Both the position numbers and the translations under genes were made by a program. A DNA stretch of 64,000 nucleotides, from assembly GCF_030269765.1 (NCBI RefSeq), contig NZ_BSTX01000001.1, positions 1,495,370-1,559,369 on the forward strand, written 5' to 3'. This document shows positions 46,101 through 54,252 of the stretch, piece after piece (the stretch's first letter is position 1; each line of letters begins with the position of its first letter). Below the pieces are notes generated by a model. That model was not told the DNA's origin. It saw nothing but the letters and a program-made list of their open reading frames with translations, and made no database searches. This DNA comes from Actinorhabdospora filicis. GTDB taxonomy: Bacteria; Actinomycetota; Actinomycetes; Mycobacteriales; Micromonosporaceae.

Positions 46101-46307
46101 CTGCGCGGGGATCGTCCGGAGCTGGCCGCGCGGCTGCTGGGGGCCGGTGAGACCCTCAGCGGGCTGGTCAACCACGCGCACCCCGACTACGCGCGCGCCG
46201 AGCAGGACGCGCGAAACCGCCTCGGTGACGCGAAGTTCACCGAGGCGGTTCGGGAGGGCGCGGGGACGCCGTGGGCGGAGCTGGCCGAGGTCACGCTCGC
46301 TTCTTGA
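43173..46307 (+). CDS. SARP/AfsR-type regulator with BTAD, NB-ARC ATPase and TPR domains
   Basis: 1044 aa from GTG 43173 (VQIGILGPFEVRTTEGDIAD). The N-terminal OmpR-type winged helix (about 5-90) and BTAD domain (about 95-245, LVASLMRALVASGRDSEALM, VYQRASDTLADTLGVDPSPE) bind direct-repeat promoters. The ATPase has GPGGSGKT (284-291), LLVLDNCEHVIESAAALAHR and the winged linker IELAAARLRTMSIEQLANRL. C-terminal TPR-like helices follow. AfsR-like proteins of this size activate secondary metabolism or exporters. Its stop overlaps the converging ABC permease by 17 bp. Confidence 0.93.
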   Translation: MQIGILGPFEVRTTEGDIADVPGARLRGLLIALALEAGHAVPKGTLIDWIWGEQPPSDAANALQRLVSRLRKALPEGTVDGQTDGYRLTVDPESVDAVRFERLVARARDDDGPQRVRNLREALGLWRGGAMQDVGLPESAAFDAAATRLEGLRLTAMEERFDAELDLGNGAKLVTELTDLVAAHPVRERLVASLMRALVASGRDSEALMVYQRASDTLADTLGVDPSPELSALHVALLRGELGRRDEERKTNLREELTSYVGKDADVTAVAGLIAGHRLTTLIGPGGSGKTRLATETARTMLGDVPDGAWLVELAAIGADGDVAQATLAGLGLRDSLLGESAGAEPVERLIAAIRERDMLLVLDNCEHVIESAAALAHRLLGECRRLRVLATSREPLGITGEALWPVAPLALPDAEADLGAIEASPSVRLLRDRAAAVRKDVTADAATLRTMARVCRVLDGMPLAIELAAARLRTMSIEQLANRLDDRFRLLTGGSRTALPRHRTLRAMVDWSWELLTEAERAVLRRLSVFSGGASLEAAEWVCAGEPVEQWEVLDLITALTEKSLLVTTGDDDAPRYRMLGTIKEYADQRLTEAGETDATRRAHLTFFTQLAETAEPNLRRAEQIEWLNVLHAERDNIGAAMRGAIASGDARAAMWLGANAGWFWWLAGYKAEGMELLRATVDLPGEVPDDIIATVYALLVMFATTGPGDENHAATWIHKAYEHGKRGDGDHPGIALIAPLEQMLRDPSSASRAFEPVLNNPDPWVRALARLQVGKMRTVLGDPGLEADAYLETALVEFQAIGERFGISFALSELAERIAARGELAEACEYYEEAIAAVKEIGAHDDVIRLRAQQSSLYWLKGDREACAAALAEADRFAERVAWPGTLAVLALAKADVARWNGDAEAAREQIVKATAVMGSDGAQIAISVHHMLGYLAEDTGSSREQRVLEVAAVTAGGHAPLIARTMVGLADLALRGDRPELAARLLGAGETLSGLVNHAHPDYARAEQDARNRLGDAKFTEAVREGAGTPWAELAEVTLAS

Positions 46308-47031
46308 ACGTGGCGGTCGCCCACAGGTAGCCGACGAGGGCGAGGCCGACGCACCAGGCGATCGCGGTGATCGTGTAGCCGGTGGAGGGCGTCCCGTTCA
46401 GCAGGCCGCGCATGGTCTCGATGATCGAGGTGAAGGGCTGGTACTCGGCGAACTGCTTGAGGCCGGGGCCCATCTTGTCGGCGGGGACGATGGCGCTGCT
46501 GAAGAACGGCAGCATGATCATGGGGACGGCGGCCAGGCCCGCCGTCTCCGGCGACTTCGCGGCCAGGCCGAGGGCGACGATCAGCCAGCTGGCGGCGAAG
46601 CTGAGCAGCAGGACGATGCCGGCCAGCCCGAGCCAGTTCCCGAGGCTCGCCTCGGGCCGGAAGCCCATCGCGAAGGCCACGCCGGTGAGGGCGGCGATGG
46701 CGAGGATGTTGGTCAGCACCGTGGAGATGACGTGGCCGGTGAGGACGGCGCCGCGGGAGACGTCCATGACCTTGAAGCGGTTGATGATGCCCTTGGTCAT
46801 GTCGGAGTTGACGGCGGTGGCGGTGGCGCCCAGGCCGTAGCAGACGGCCATCAGCATCATGCCGGGTGTGGCGTAGTCGACGTAGTCCTCGCCGACGCTG
46901 AACGCGTCGCCGAACATGTAGACGAACATGAACAGCATCACGATCGGCATGAAGATCGAGTTGAAGACCGATACCGGGTTGCGGGCGACGTGCTTGAAGT
47001 TGCGTCGCAGCATCACGATCGAGGAGCTCAT
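46291..47031 (-). CDS. ABC-2 type transport permease, DrrB-like
   Basis: 246 aa, six hydrophobic segments, starting MSSSIVMLRRNFKHVARNPV. Contains VFNSIFMPIVMLFMFVYMFG, GMMLMAVCYGLGATATAVNS and EYQPFTSIIETMRGLLNG, as in daunorubicin-resistance DrrB permeases. Exports a drug or lipid-like compound with the ATPase next to it; coupled by an ATGA overlap. Confidence 0.92.
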   Translation of the reverse strand: MSSSIVMLRRNFKHVARNPVSVFNSIFMPIVMLFMFVYMFGDAFSVGEDYVDYATPGMMLMAVCYGLGATATAVNSDMTKGIINRFKVMDVSRGAVLTGHVISTVLTNILAIAALTGVAFAMGFRPEASLGNWLGLAGIVLLLSFAASWLIVALGLAAKSPETAGLAAVPMIMLPFFSSAIVPADKMGPGLKQFAEYQPFTSIIETMRGLLNGTPSTGYTITAIAWCVGLALVGYLWATATFKKRA

Positions 47032-47966
47032 TTCGCGGAAACCTCCGTGGCGTGGCCCGTCAGGGCGAGGAAGACGTCGTCAAGGTCGGGGGTGTGGACG
47101 GAGAACTCCTCGGCGCTGATGGAGTACCGGTCGAGGGTGTCGAGCAGGGCGCGCAGGGACTTCGTCCCGCCGTCGCCGGGGACGCGCAGGGCGAGGGCAT
47201 CGTCGTCGCGGGTGGAGCCGGGCAGGATCTGCGCGGCGGCGTCCAGTTCGGCCGCGGAGGTGAAGCGCAGGCGGATGTGGGTGCCCGGGATCTGGCGCTT
47301 GAGCTCGTCGGGGGTGCCCTGGGCGACGATCTTGCCCTTGTCGAGGACGGCGACCTGGTCGGCGAGCTGGTCGGCCTCGTCGAGGTACTGGGTGGTGAGG
47401 AAGATGGTCACGCCGTCGGCGACGAGGTCGCGGATGATGGCCCACATGGTGCGGCGGCTGCGCGGGTCGAGGCCCGTGGTGGGCTCGTCGAGGAAGATGA
47501 TGCGCGGGTTGCCCACGAGCGTCATCGCCAGGTCGAGCTTGCGGCGCATGCCGCCGGAGTAGGTGGAGGCGGCCTTGTCGGCGGCCTCGGTGAGCTCGAA
47601 GCGCTCCAGGAGGTCGGCGATGACGGCCTTCCCGTTGCGGACCCGGGGCGTCAGGTCGACCATGAGCTGGAGGTTCTCGCGTCCGGTGAGCAGCTCGTCG
47701 ACGGCGGCGAACTGGCCGGTGACGCCGATGGCCGTGCGCACCGCCTTCGCCTGGGTGGCCAGGTCGTGGCCGGCGACGCGGGCCGTCCCGGCGTCGGCGG
47801 CGATGAGGGTGGTGAGCACGTTGACCGTGGTGGTCTTGCCCGCGCCGTTGGGGCCGAGCAGGGAGAAGATCGTCCCGGCCCGCACGTCGAGGTCGATGCC
47901 GTCGAGCACGACCTTGTCCTTGTAGGACTTCCGCAGTCCGGAGACCGCGATCGCTGTGTTCGTCAT
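47028..47966 (-). CDS. ABC transporter ATPase, DrrA-like
   Basis: 312 aa from ATG 47966 (MTNTAIAVSGLRKSYKDKVV). Walker A GPNGAGKTT (38-46), signature YSGGMRRKLD, Walker B LDEPTTGLDPRSRR, switch His in FLTTQYLDEADQLADQ. The C-terminal extension (VPGDGGTKSLRALLDTLDRY, then SISAEEFSVHTPDLDDVFLA) is typical of DrrA. Works with the permease behind it. It diverges from the DUF4097 gene over 231 bp. Confidence 0.94.
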   Translation of the reverse strand: MTNTAIAVSGLRKSYKDKVVLDGIDLDVRAGTIFSLLGPNGAGKTTTVNVLTTLIAADAGTARVAGHDLATQAKAVRTAIGVTGQFAAVDELLTGRENLQLMVDLTPRVRNGKAVIADLLERFELTEAADKAASTYSGGMRRKLDLAMTLVGNPRIIFLDEPTTGLDPRSRRTMWAIIRDLVADGVTIFLTTQYLDEADQLADQVAVLDKGKIVAQGTPDELKRQIPGTHIRLRFTSAAELDAAAQILPGSTRDDDALALRVPGDGGTKSLRALLDTLDRYSISAEEFSVHTPDLDDVFLALTGHATEVSAK

Positions 47967-48197
47967 GTGGACCACTGTCACGGCGACGCCTGTCACGGCC
48001 CTGTCCTCGCCCTGACACGGCCGCTGACACCGTGTGGGGGCCGGTGTGGGCCGGTTCCCGTCCCGTTTCGTGCCGTTTTGAGTAGCCTCGGGCGGGTGGA
48101 GCCGTGTCAGCGCGATGACCGTCCGGTGTCAGCGCGGCGGGTCAATGTCGTCCCAGTCCCCGCCGCGGGGGCCGACCACACTGAGGAAGGCACCGGC

Positions 48198-49034
48198 ATG
48201 CACACCTACGACACTCCCGCCCCCGTCTCCGCCGTCGTCGACATCGTCTTCGGGAGCGTCCGGTTCGTGGCCGGCGACCGCGCGACCACCGTCGTCGAGG
48301 TCACCCCCGCCGACTCCACGTGGGACCTGGACGTGAAGGCCGCCCGCGACGCCGAGATCGACTTCAGCGACGGCCGCCTCACCGTCAAGCACCGCCAGAT
48401 GCGCCTGGCGAACCTGTTCCAGAGCCGCCACGGCCGCGTGGACGTCGTCGTGGAACTGCCCGCCGGCTCCGACGTGCAGGGCACGACCGCCAGCGGCTCC
48501 TTCACCGTCGAGGGCGCCGCCGGCGCCGTCCGCCTGAAGACCCCCACCGGTGACGTCCGCGTCGAGCGCGCCGCGAGCCTGCGCGTCCGCACCGTCGGCG
48601 GCGACGTGACCGTCGGGCACGTGACCGGTGACGCCGACGTCTCGGGGAACGGGGCCATCCGCCTCGACCGCGTCGACGGCGACGCCGTGGTCAAGAACAT
48701 CGGCGGCACCAGCGTCCTCGGCGAGATCGGCGGCGACCTGCGCGTCAACTCCGCCAACGGCGACATCACCGTCGGCGCGGCCCGCGGCACCGTCAACGTC
48801 AAGACCGCCTCCGGCGACCTCCGCCTCGGCGAGATCGGCACCGGCCCCGTCGAGCTCTACACCCCCAACGGCGACGTGGAGATCGGCGTCCCCCACGGCA
48901 CCGCCGTCGCCCTGGACGCCCGCGCCACCGCCGGCCGCGTCCGCGAGTACGCCGGAGCGGTCGCGACGACCGAGCGCACGGTGAAGGTCCGCGCCCGCAC
49001 CCACGGCGGGGACATCACGATCAACTACGTGTGA
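48198..49034 (+). CDS. DUF4097-family beta-helix protein
   Basis: 278 aa from ATG 48198 with GAGGAAGG upstream. Repeated short strands of G-x-(V/I)-x-V type (VRLKTPTGDVRVERAASLRV, RTVGGDVTVGHVTGDADVSG, LRVNSANGDITVGAARGTVN) form a DUF4097/DUF4098 right-handed beta-structure. No signal peptide or membrane helix, so it is cytosolic or associates with a partner. Such proteins often sit near ABC exporters and SARP or LiaF-type regulators; the role is unknown. Confidence 0.88.
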   Translation: MHTYDTPAPVSAVVDIVFGSVRFVAGDRATTVVEVTPADSTWDLDVKAARDAEIDFSDGRLTVKHRQMRLANLFQSRHGRVDVVVELPAGSDVQGTTASGSFTVEGAAGAVRLKTPTGDVRVERAASLRVRTVGGDVTVGHVTGDADVSGNGAIRLDRVDGDAVVKNIGGTSVLGEIGGDLRVNSANGDITVGAARGTVNVKTASGDLRLGEIGTGPVELYTPNGDVEIGVPHGTAVALDARATAGRVREYAGAVATTERTVKVRARTHGGDITINYV

Positions 49035-49110
49035 GAGGGGACCGACATCGAGCACACGGGAGATCGCGGGAGCACCGGCCCACCCGCCACGAGCATCGCA
49101 ACGACGGCCC

Positions 49111-49145
49111 GAAGACCCTCTCGCGCATGAGGCGAGGGGGTCTTC
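49111..49145 (+). terminator. Terminator of the DUF4097 gene
   Basis: GAAGACCCTCTCGC / GCGAGGGGGTCTTC, 14-bp stem with one G-T pair and a 7-nt loop, 76 bp after the stop. Confidence 0.75.
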
Positions 49146-49265
49146 GCATGCCGCGGGACCTCACCCCTCAACCACTCAGGCCGAACTCACCCACTCGCGC
49201 GACCACCGGGGGTCCGGGGTTCCCCCCGGCGTGGGGTCCGGGGCTCGGGCCCCGGAAAAACAGCG

Positions 49266-49296
49266 AAGGCCCGCGCTCTTTACGAGCACGGGCCTT
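49266..49296 (-). terminator. Hairpin after tRNA-Ala
   Basis: AAGGCCCGCGCTC / GAGCACGGGCCTT with loop TTTAC, 13-bp stem containing one G-T pair, 11 bp downstream of the tRNA on the minus strand. Confidence 0.7.
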
Positions 49297-49306
49297 GCCT
49301 GGAAAG

Positions 49307-49379
49307 TGGAGCTGAGGAGATTCGAACTCCTGGCCTTCTCGATGCGAACGAGACGCGCTACCAACTGCGCCACAGCCCC
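49307..49379 (-). tRNA. tRNA-Ala (anticodon CGC)
   Basis: 73 nt on the minus strand. Acceptor GGGGCTG pairs with CAGCTCC (one G-U); anticodon stem TCTCG / CGAGA around loop TTCGCAT (CGC); T-loop TTCGAAT; discriminator A. CCA not encoded. Confidence 0.95.
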
Positions 49380-49436
49380 TCACCAGCCGCCTTGCGGCGG
49401 TGCGGTGACTACCTTAGCACGAGGGTTTCGGGGCCC

Positions 49437-50957
49437 TTAAATCCATAGCTTGTCGAGCCACATGCGCGCGTACCAGTCGTCGTAGGTGATGGGCGATCCG
49501 GTGTAGATCGGGTAGAAGTACGCGAAGCACAGGGCGATGACCACTACGTATCCGGCGAGGACGAACGCGCCGGTCATGCGTCGTTCCACTGTGGTCTCCC
49601 GCCCGGCGCCGCCGATCATGCCGAGGGCGAAGACCACGGCCAGGATCAGGAACGGCTCGGCGGGCAGGGCGTAGAAGAAGAACATGGTGCGCTCGGGGTA
49701 GTTGAGCCAGGGCACGACTCCGGCGAGGGCGGCGATGAGGACCGCCCAGGCGCGCCAGTCGCGTTTGGCGATGCCCCACCAGACGAGGGCGATGAGCGCG
49801 GGGAGGAACGACCACCAGAGGAGGGGGGTGCCCAGGAGCAGGACCTCGCCGGCGCAGTTGGCGGCGCCGCAGTCGATGTCGTTGGACCAGTAGTAGGCCA
49901 CCGGCCGGGCGTCGAGGAGCCACTGCCAGGGCTGCGACTCGTAGGTGTGGTCGGCGGTGAGCGTCTCGTGGAAGCGCAGGACGTCCTCGTGGTACTTGAG
50001 GAGGTTCTGGAGGGCGCCGATGACGGGTGGTTCGGCGCGGCCCTGGGACTGGAGCCAGTGGCGTCCCCAGCCGTCGTCGCTCATGAACCAGCCGGTCCAG
50101 GTCGACACGTAGACGGCGACGACGATGAGGCCGCACAGGACGAGCCAGCCGGTCTCGTCGATGAGGGTGTCGCGGAAGGCGTGGGGGACGCCGGCGGACT
50201 TGCGGGTCCGGTACTCCCACACGAAGGCGAGGATGAAGAAGCCGATGACGTACCAGACGGCGCTCCATTTGACGCCGAGTCCGCAGCCGAGCATGACGGC
50301 GGTGGCCAGGCGCCACCACGGGACGGCGAAGGGCGGGCGGCGGCGGGTGGGGTCGAGGCCGCCGGCGAGGGCGGTCATCCAGCGCTTGCGCCGCTGGTCG
50401 CGGTCCAGGAGCAGGAAGTAGAAGGCGGCCAGCACGAAGACCAGCAGGAACACGTCCAGCAGGGCGGTGCGGCCGGTGACGAAGGCCATCCCGTCGAGGG
50501 CCATGAGCAGTCCGGCGGCCCCGGCCAGGATCGGCGAGCCGAAGAGGCGGCGGGCGATGCGGATGATCAGCAGGACGGAGATGAGCCCGGCGGCCACGGC
50601 GCTGATGCGCCAGCCGAACTCGTTGTAGCCGAAGATCTTCTCGCCGATGGCGATGAGCCACTTGCCCAGGGGCGGGTGGGCGACGAAGGCGCCGCTGCGG
50701 GCCTTGTCGTCCCATTCGACGCCGTGGTTGAGCAGGTCCCAGGAGTCCTGGGCGTAGTAGACCTCGTCGAAGATCATGCCGCGCGGGTGGACGAGGCCCA
50801 CGAAGCGCAGGATGACCGCGACGGCCATGACGGCACCGGTGACGATCCAGTCGCGCAACCGGTCGGTGGGCAGGCTGGGGGTGAGCCGCTCGCGTACTTC
50901 GGGAGCGGTGGAGAGGACGCTGGAGGCGGTCTGCTCCCGTTCGGCGATGGCGGTCAT
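49437..50957 (-). CDS. pmt: Dolichyl/polyprenyl-phosphate-mannose protein mannosyltransferase (GT39)
   Basis: Transfers mannose from polyprenyl-phosphate mannose to secreted proteins at the outer face of the membrane. 506 aa from ATG 50957. GMIFDEVYYAQDSWDLLNHG carries the catalytic Asp-Glu pair, then FVAHPPLGKWLIAIGEKIFG, with multiple membrane helices and the C-terminal YPIYTGSPITYDDWYARMWL. rsmI is divergent with only 23 bp between the start codons, the usual actinomycete arrangement. Confidence 0.95.
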   Translation of the reverse strand: MTAIAEREQTASSVLSTAPEVRERLTPSLPTDRLRDWIVTGAVMAVAVILRFVGLVHPRGMIFDEVYYAQDSWDLLNHGVEWDDKARSGAFVAHPPLGKWLIAIGEKIFGYNEFGWRISAVAAGLISVLLIIRIARRLFGSPILAGAAGLLMALDGMAFVTGRTALLDVFLLVFVLAAFYFLLLDRDQRRKRWMTALAGGLDPTRRRPPFAVPWWRLATAVMLGCGLGVKWSAVWYVIGFFILAFVWEYRTRKSAGVPHAFRDTLIDETGWLVLCGLIVVAVYVSTWTGWFMSDDGWGRHWLQSQGRAEPPVIGALQNLLKYHEDVLRFHETLTADHTYESQPWQWLLDARPVAYYWSNDIDCGAANCAGEVLLLGTPLLWWSFLPALIALVWWGIAKRDWRAWAVLIAALAGVVPWLNYPERTMFFFYALPAEPFLILAVVFALGMIGGAGRETTVERRMTGAFVLAGYVVVIALCFAYFYPIYTGSPITYDDWYARMWLDKLWI

Positions 50958-50980
50958 CCACGCGATCCTAAGCTTTCCAC

Positions 50981-51847
50981 GTGACTGACGCAGCACCCGG
51001 CCGCTTGATCCTCCTCGGCGCCCCTCTCGGAAACCCGGCCGACGCCTCCCCGCGGATCGCCGAGGTGATCCGCTCCGCCGACGTCGTGGCGGCCGAGGAC
51101 ACCCGAAGACTGCACCGGCTCGCCCGGGAACTCGGTGTTTCACCCGAGGGGAAGGTCGTCTCCTATTTCGAGGGCAACGAGTCCGAGCGCGAGTCGGGGC
51201 TGGTGGACGCCCTGAACGCCGGGTACACCGTCGCGGTCATCACCGACGGGGGAATGCCCTCGGTCTCGGACCCGGGTTTCCGGCTGGTGCGGGCCGCGGT
51301 GGACGCCGGGATCCCGGTGACCTCGGTACCGGGCCCGTCGGCGGTGACGACCGCGCTGGCGGTGTCGGGCCTGGCCAGCGACCGGTTCTGCTTCGAGGGT
51401 TTCCCGCCGCGTAAGCAGGGGGCGCGCCGGGCCGCCTTCCACGATCTGGCCGCCGAGCGCCGCACGATGGTGTTCTTCGAGTCTCCGCACCGGGTCGAGG
51501 CGACCCTGGCCGACCTGCGCGAGGTCTTCGGCGCCGACCGGCAGGCCGCGTTGTGCCGGGAGCTGACCAAGACCTTCGAGGAGGTCCGGCGGGGGACGCT
51601 CGCGCAGCTCTGCGAGGGCGTCGCCGCCGACGCCCCGCGCGGCGAGATCACCCTCGTCATCGCCGGGGCCGAGCCGGCCGCGCCCGCCGAGGCGAGCGAC
51701 GCCGACCTGGCCGAGGCGGTCGCGGAGCTCGAAGAGACCGGGACGCAGCGCAAGGCGGCCATGGCGGAGGTCGCCGCGCGGCACGGCCTGCGCCGCCGGG
51801 ACGTGTACGAGGCGTTGTTGCGCGTGAAGGAGGGGGACGACGGATGA
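50981..51847 (+). CDS. rsmI: 16S rRNA (cytidine-2'-O)-methyltransferase RsmI
   Basis: 288 aa from GTG 50981. ILLGAPLGNPADASPRIAEV is the SAM-binding start (G-x-P-L-G-N), VVAAEDTRRLHRLARELG, VITDGGMPSVSDPGF, VPGPSAVTTALAVSGLASD and FESPHRVEATLADL are all family motifs. The C-terminal extension (EETGTQRKAAMAEVAARHGL, then RRRDVYEALLRVKEG) is the second small domain. Overlaps the next gene as ATGA. Confidence 0.96.
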   Translation: MTDAAPGRLILLGAPLGNPADASPRIAEVIRSADVVAAEDTRRLHRLARELGVSPEGKVVSYFEGNESERESGLVDALNAGYTVAVITDGGMPSVSDPGFRLVRAAVDAGIPVTSVPGPSAVTTALAVSGLASDRFCFEGFPPRKQGARRAAFHDLAAERRTMVFFESPHRVEATLADLREVFGADRQAALCRELTKTFEEVRRGTLAQLCEGVAADAPRGEITLVIAGAEPAAPAEASDADLAEAVAELEETGTQRKAAMAEVAARHGLRRRDVYEALLRVKEGDDG

Positions 51848-52629
51848 GCGAGGACTGGGCGAAACTGGCGCCGGGCTGGGACCCGGCGTCCCGCAGCGAC
51901 GCCGTCGACACCGAGGCCGAGGAGACCCTCGACGGCATCGAGAAGACCGCCCGGCAGGTCGCCGGGGGCGGCATCCGCGCGGCGGTGCTGGGCGTCAACG
52001 ACGGCCTGGTCACCAACCTGTGCCTGACGCTGGGGGTGGCGGGGGCGGCGACGAGCGCGGGGACGGTGCGGCTGTCCGGCCTGGCGAGCCTGGTCGCGGG
52101 CGCGCTGTCGATGGCGGCCGGGGAGTGGGTCTCGGTGCGCAGCCAGGTCGAGGTCGCCCAGGGCATCGAGCGCGACCTGCACCGGGCCTGGCACCTGTCG
52201 CCGCCGGTGGTGCTGGCGCGGCTGGCGCGGTCCATGCGGCGGCACGGCCTGGACGCCGAGACGGCCGAGCGCGCCAGCGAGGGCGTGGTCTCGGCGAAGC
52301 GGACCGCCTCGAAGGACGCCGCCACGATCCTGTTCGGCGTCAACTCCGACGACGCCGGTTCACCGTTGATCGCCGCGGTCTCATCGTTGCTGCTGTTCAT
52401 GGTCGGCGCGTTCATCCCGCTCGCGCCGTGGTTCGTCACCGACGGCGGCACCGCCGTGCTGTGGTCGGCGACGCTGACGGCGGTGGCGTCGCTGTTCGTG
52501 GGCGGCTACCTCGGTGTGGGCTCGGGCCGCGGCCCCTGGTGGGGCGCGGCCCGGCAGCTGCTCATCGTCGCGGTCGCCTCCGCGGTGACCTATTTCGTGG
52601 GTGACGTGTTCGGCGCGGCGGTGGCCTGA
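51844..52629 (+). CDS. VIT1/CCC1-family membrane transporter (iron/manganese)
   Basis: 261 aa. VLGVNDGLVTNLCLTLGVAG and SMAAGEWVSVRSQVEVAQGI are the family metal-binding signatures (MAxGE). Five membrane helices are visible (for example LASLVAGALSMAAG; AVSSLLLFMVGAFIPLAPWF; LIVAVASAVTYFVGDVF). Probably moves Fe2+ or Mn2+ out of the cytosol. Translationally coupled to rsmI. Its 3' end overlaps the converging DUF6463 gene by 40 bp. Confidence 0.9.
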   Translation: MSEDWAKLAPGWDPASRSDAVDTEAEETLDGIEKTARQVAGGGIRAAVLGVNDGLVTNLCLTLGVAGAATSAGTVRLSGLASLVAGALSMAAGEWVSVRSQVEVAQGIERDLHRAWHLSPPVVLARLARSMRRHGLDAETAERASEGVVSAKRTASKDAATILFGVNSDDAGSPLIAAVSSLLLFMVGAFIPLAPWFVTDGGTAVLWSATLTAVASLFVGGYLGVGSGRGPWWGAARQLLIVAVASAVTYFVGDVFGAAVA

Positions 52630-53006
52630 TCTTCCCGCGGAGACCTGTCTTTCAGGATCAGGATCGCCGGGATGAGGGCCAGGACGAAGGGCGTCGGCTC
52701 CAGCAGGTAGGCGCCGCCCAGCGCCCACAGGCCCACGCCCCAGCCCACGAACCTCGGCACGGGCACGCCCCGGCGTCCCTGGTGGACGGTGAACGCGCCG
52801 AGCAGCAGCAGGGGGACGCTGAAGCTGCCGTAGGACGACCAGAACGCGCCCAGCGAGGGCTGGATCGAGGTCGGATCGGCCTTCGGGTCCCACAGCTCCA
52901 GCCCGAACCAGCCCGGCACGTGCTTGTAGGCCAGCCCGGTCATCAGGACCAGGTGGATCACACCGAGGGCCATCATGATCCGGCCGGCCCAGAGGGTCTT
53001 GCGCAT
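52590..53006 (-). CDS. DUF6463-type four-helix membrane protein
   Basis: 138 aa, MRKTLWAGRIMMALGVIHLV; four hydrophobic segments. FGLELWDPKADPTSIQPSLG and FWSSYGSFSVPLLLLGAFTV fit the DUF6463 family that is frequent in actinomycetes. Divergent from a TetR gene with 89 bp between; likely its target. Confidence 0.82.
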   Translation of the reverse strand: MRKTLWAGRIMMALGVIHLVLMTGLAYKHVPGWFGLELWDPKADPTSIQPSLGAFWSSYGSFSVPLLLLGAFTVHQGRRGVPVPRFVGWGVGLWALGGAYLLEPTPFVLALIPAILILKDRSPREDQATAAPNTSPTK

Positions 53007-53050
53007 GAGGGGACTCCCTTTCAGAGACTATCGACGACACGGCACAACTT

Positions 53051-53081
53051 ACGGAACCGAGAGTATCGGAACTCGTGGTTC
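53051..53081. promoter_or_regulatory. Candidate TetR operator in the DUF6463/TetR divergent region
   Basis: GAACC (53054-53058) pairs with GGTTC (53077-53081), and CGGAAC occurs twice 15 bp apart (53052, 53067). Weak, but centrally placed in the 89-bp gap between the divergent starts. Confidence 0.35.
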
Positions 53082-53095
53082 TGTATTATGCGTCC

Positions 53096-53716
53096 ATGTC
53101 TCCCAACCGTCCAGGCCGCCCCCGCGATGAACGCGTCGACGCCGCGATCCTGCAGGCCACGCGCGTGCTGCTGGCCGAAGCCGGCTACGCCGGGCTCACC
53201 GTCGCCGCCGTCGCCGCCCGCGCCGGCATCGGCAAGGCCGCCATCTACCGCCGCTACGCCACCAAGCAGGAGATGGTCTTCGCCGCGACCATGCACGGCG
53301 CCCAGGTCCCCCAGCCGCCCGACACCGGCTCCCTGCGCGCCGACCTGCGCTGGCTCGCCGCGACCATCACCGGCATGATCGGCGCCCCCGGCGTCGGCGG
53401 CGTCCTCGGCGGCCTGCTCGCCGACATGGAGGACGAGGCCGTGGCCACCGCCATGCGCGGCTTCGCCGCCCTGGAACGCGCCACCATCGCGCTGATCCTG
53501 GACCGCGCCACCGCGCGCGGCGAACTCCCCGCGGCGCCCGACCCCGCCTTCGTCCACGCGGTGATGATGGGCGCGATCTTCGCGCGCCTGCACGTCTTCG
53601 GCGAGGGCGACCGGGAGGGCTTCGCCGATGACCTGGCCAGCACCGTGGCAGGGGGGTTGATTCACCCGGCCGGGGGACTCCCCCGGCAGGGGGATGGGAC
53701 CGCCACACCCGGGTGA
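53096..53716 (+). CDS. TetR-family transcriptional regulator
   Basis: 206 aa from ATG 53096 (MSPNRPGRPRDERVDAAILQ). HTH: LTVAAVAARAGIGKAAIYRR, then YATKQEMVFAAT. The C-terminal ligand domain (PQPPDTGSLRADLRWLAATI, TAMRGFAALERATIALILDR) is of the AcrR/TetR_C type. Likely controls the divergent DUF6463 gene and the next membrane gene. The open frame begins seven codons earlier, but the P-G-R-P-R start is the usual N-terminus. Confidence 0.9.
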   Translation: MSPNRPGRPRDERVDAAILQATRVLLAEAGYAGLTVAAVAARAGIGKAAIYRRYATKQEMVFAATMHGAQVPQPPDTGSLRADLRWLAATITGMIGAPGVGGVLGGLLADMEDEAVATAMRGFAALERATIALILDRATARGELPAAPDPAFVHAVMMGAIFARLHVFGEGDREGFADDLASTVAGGLIHPAGGLPRQGDGTATPG

Positions 53717-53750
53717 GGGACGGCCGCCGCCCGTCGGCGAGGCTGGAGCC

Positions 53751-54206
53751 ATGAAGACTCCTCAGGCGGCGGTGATCGCGGCCCTCGGCGGGCTCGCCTA
53801 CGCCGCGAGCAAGATCCACTTCGCCGTTCGCGGTGAACTCGGGATCGACGGCTTCGAGGCCACCCCCGAGGCCAACGCCGCCTTCGGGGACGCCACCGCC
53901 GCGCAACTGGGCAACGCCGCCCTCGGCGTCATCACCGCCGCCTTGGCGCTGGCCCTGCTGCGCCGCTGGCCGCGCTGGGTGGAGGTGGGGTTGCACATCG
54001 CCTCGTGGGGAGCACTGCTGCTGATCGGCGCGGGCTTCGTGGGGTTCGCGCTGCGCGCTGCTGGGGTGGTGAGCAACGCGGACGGGATGCCGGTGAACGG
54101 GTGGAGCTGGGTGACGGTCACGCTGGGGGCGGTTTGGGTTGGGGCTTGGGGGTACGGGCTGGTGGGGCACTGGCGACGGGGGCGGGTGGAGGAGGAGTCG
54201 GCTTGA
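53751..54206 (+). CDS. Small four-helix membrane protein
   Basis: 151 aa, start MKTPQAAVIAALGGLAYAAS at ATG 53751 with a GGAG 5 bases upstream. Helices at about 7-22, 55-72, 80-102 and 122-142. The segment SKIHFAVRGELGIDGFEATP after helix 1 recalls the DUF6463-like families. Probably the second gene of the TetR unit. Family unknown. Confidence 0.75.
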   Translation: MKTPQAAVIAALGGLAYAASKIHFAVRGELGIDGFEATPEANAAFGDATAAQLGNAALGVITAALALALLRRWPRWVEVGLHIASWGALLLIGAGFVGFALRAAGVVSNADGMPVNGWSWVTVTLGAVWVGAWGYGLVGHWRRGRVEEESA

Positions 54207-54252
54207 GGCCAAAGCCGCAGGCAAAGAGCACAGGAGCGGCCCCCCACGCGGG

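Noticed and set aside
38856..47966. Natural-product gene cluster suggested by SARP, LuxR and DrrAB genes
   Set aside because: No biosynthetic enzyme or carrier protein is present between 38 and 49 kb.
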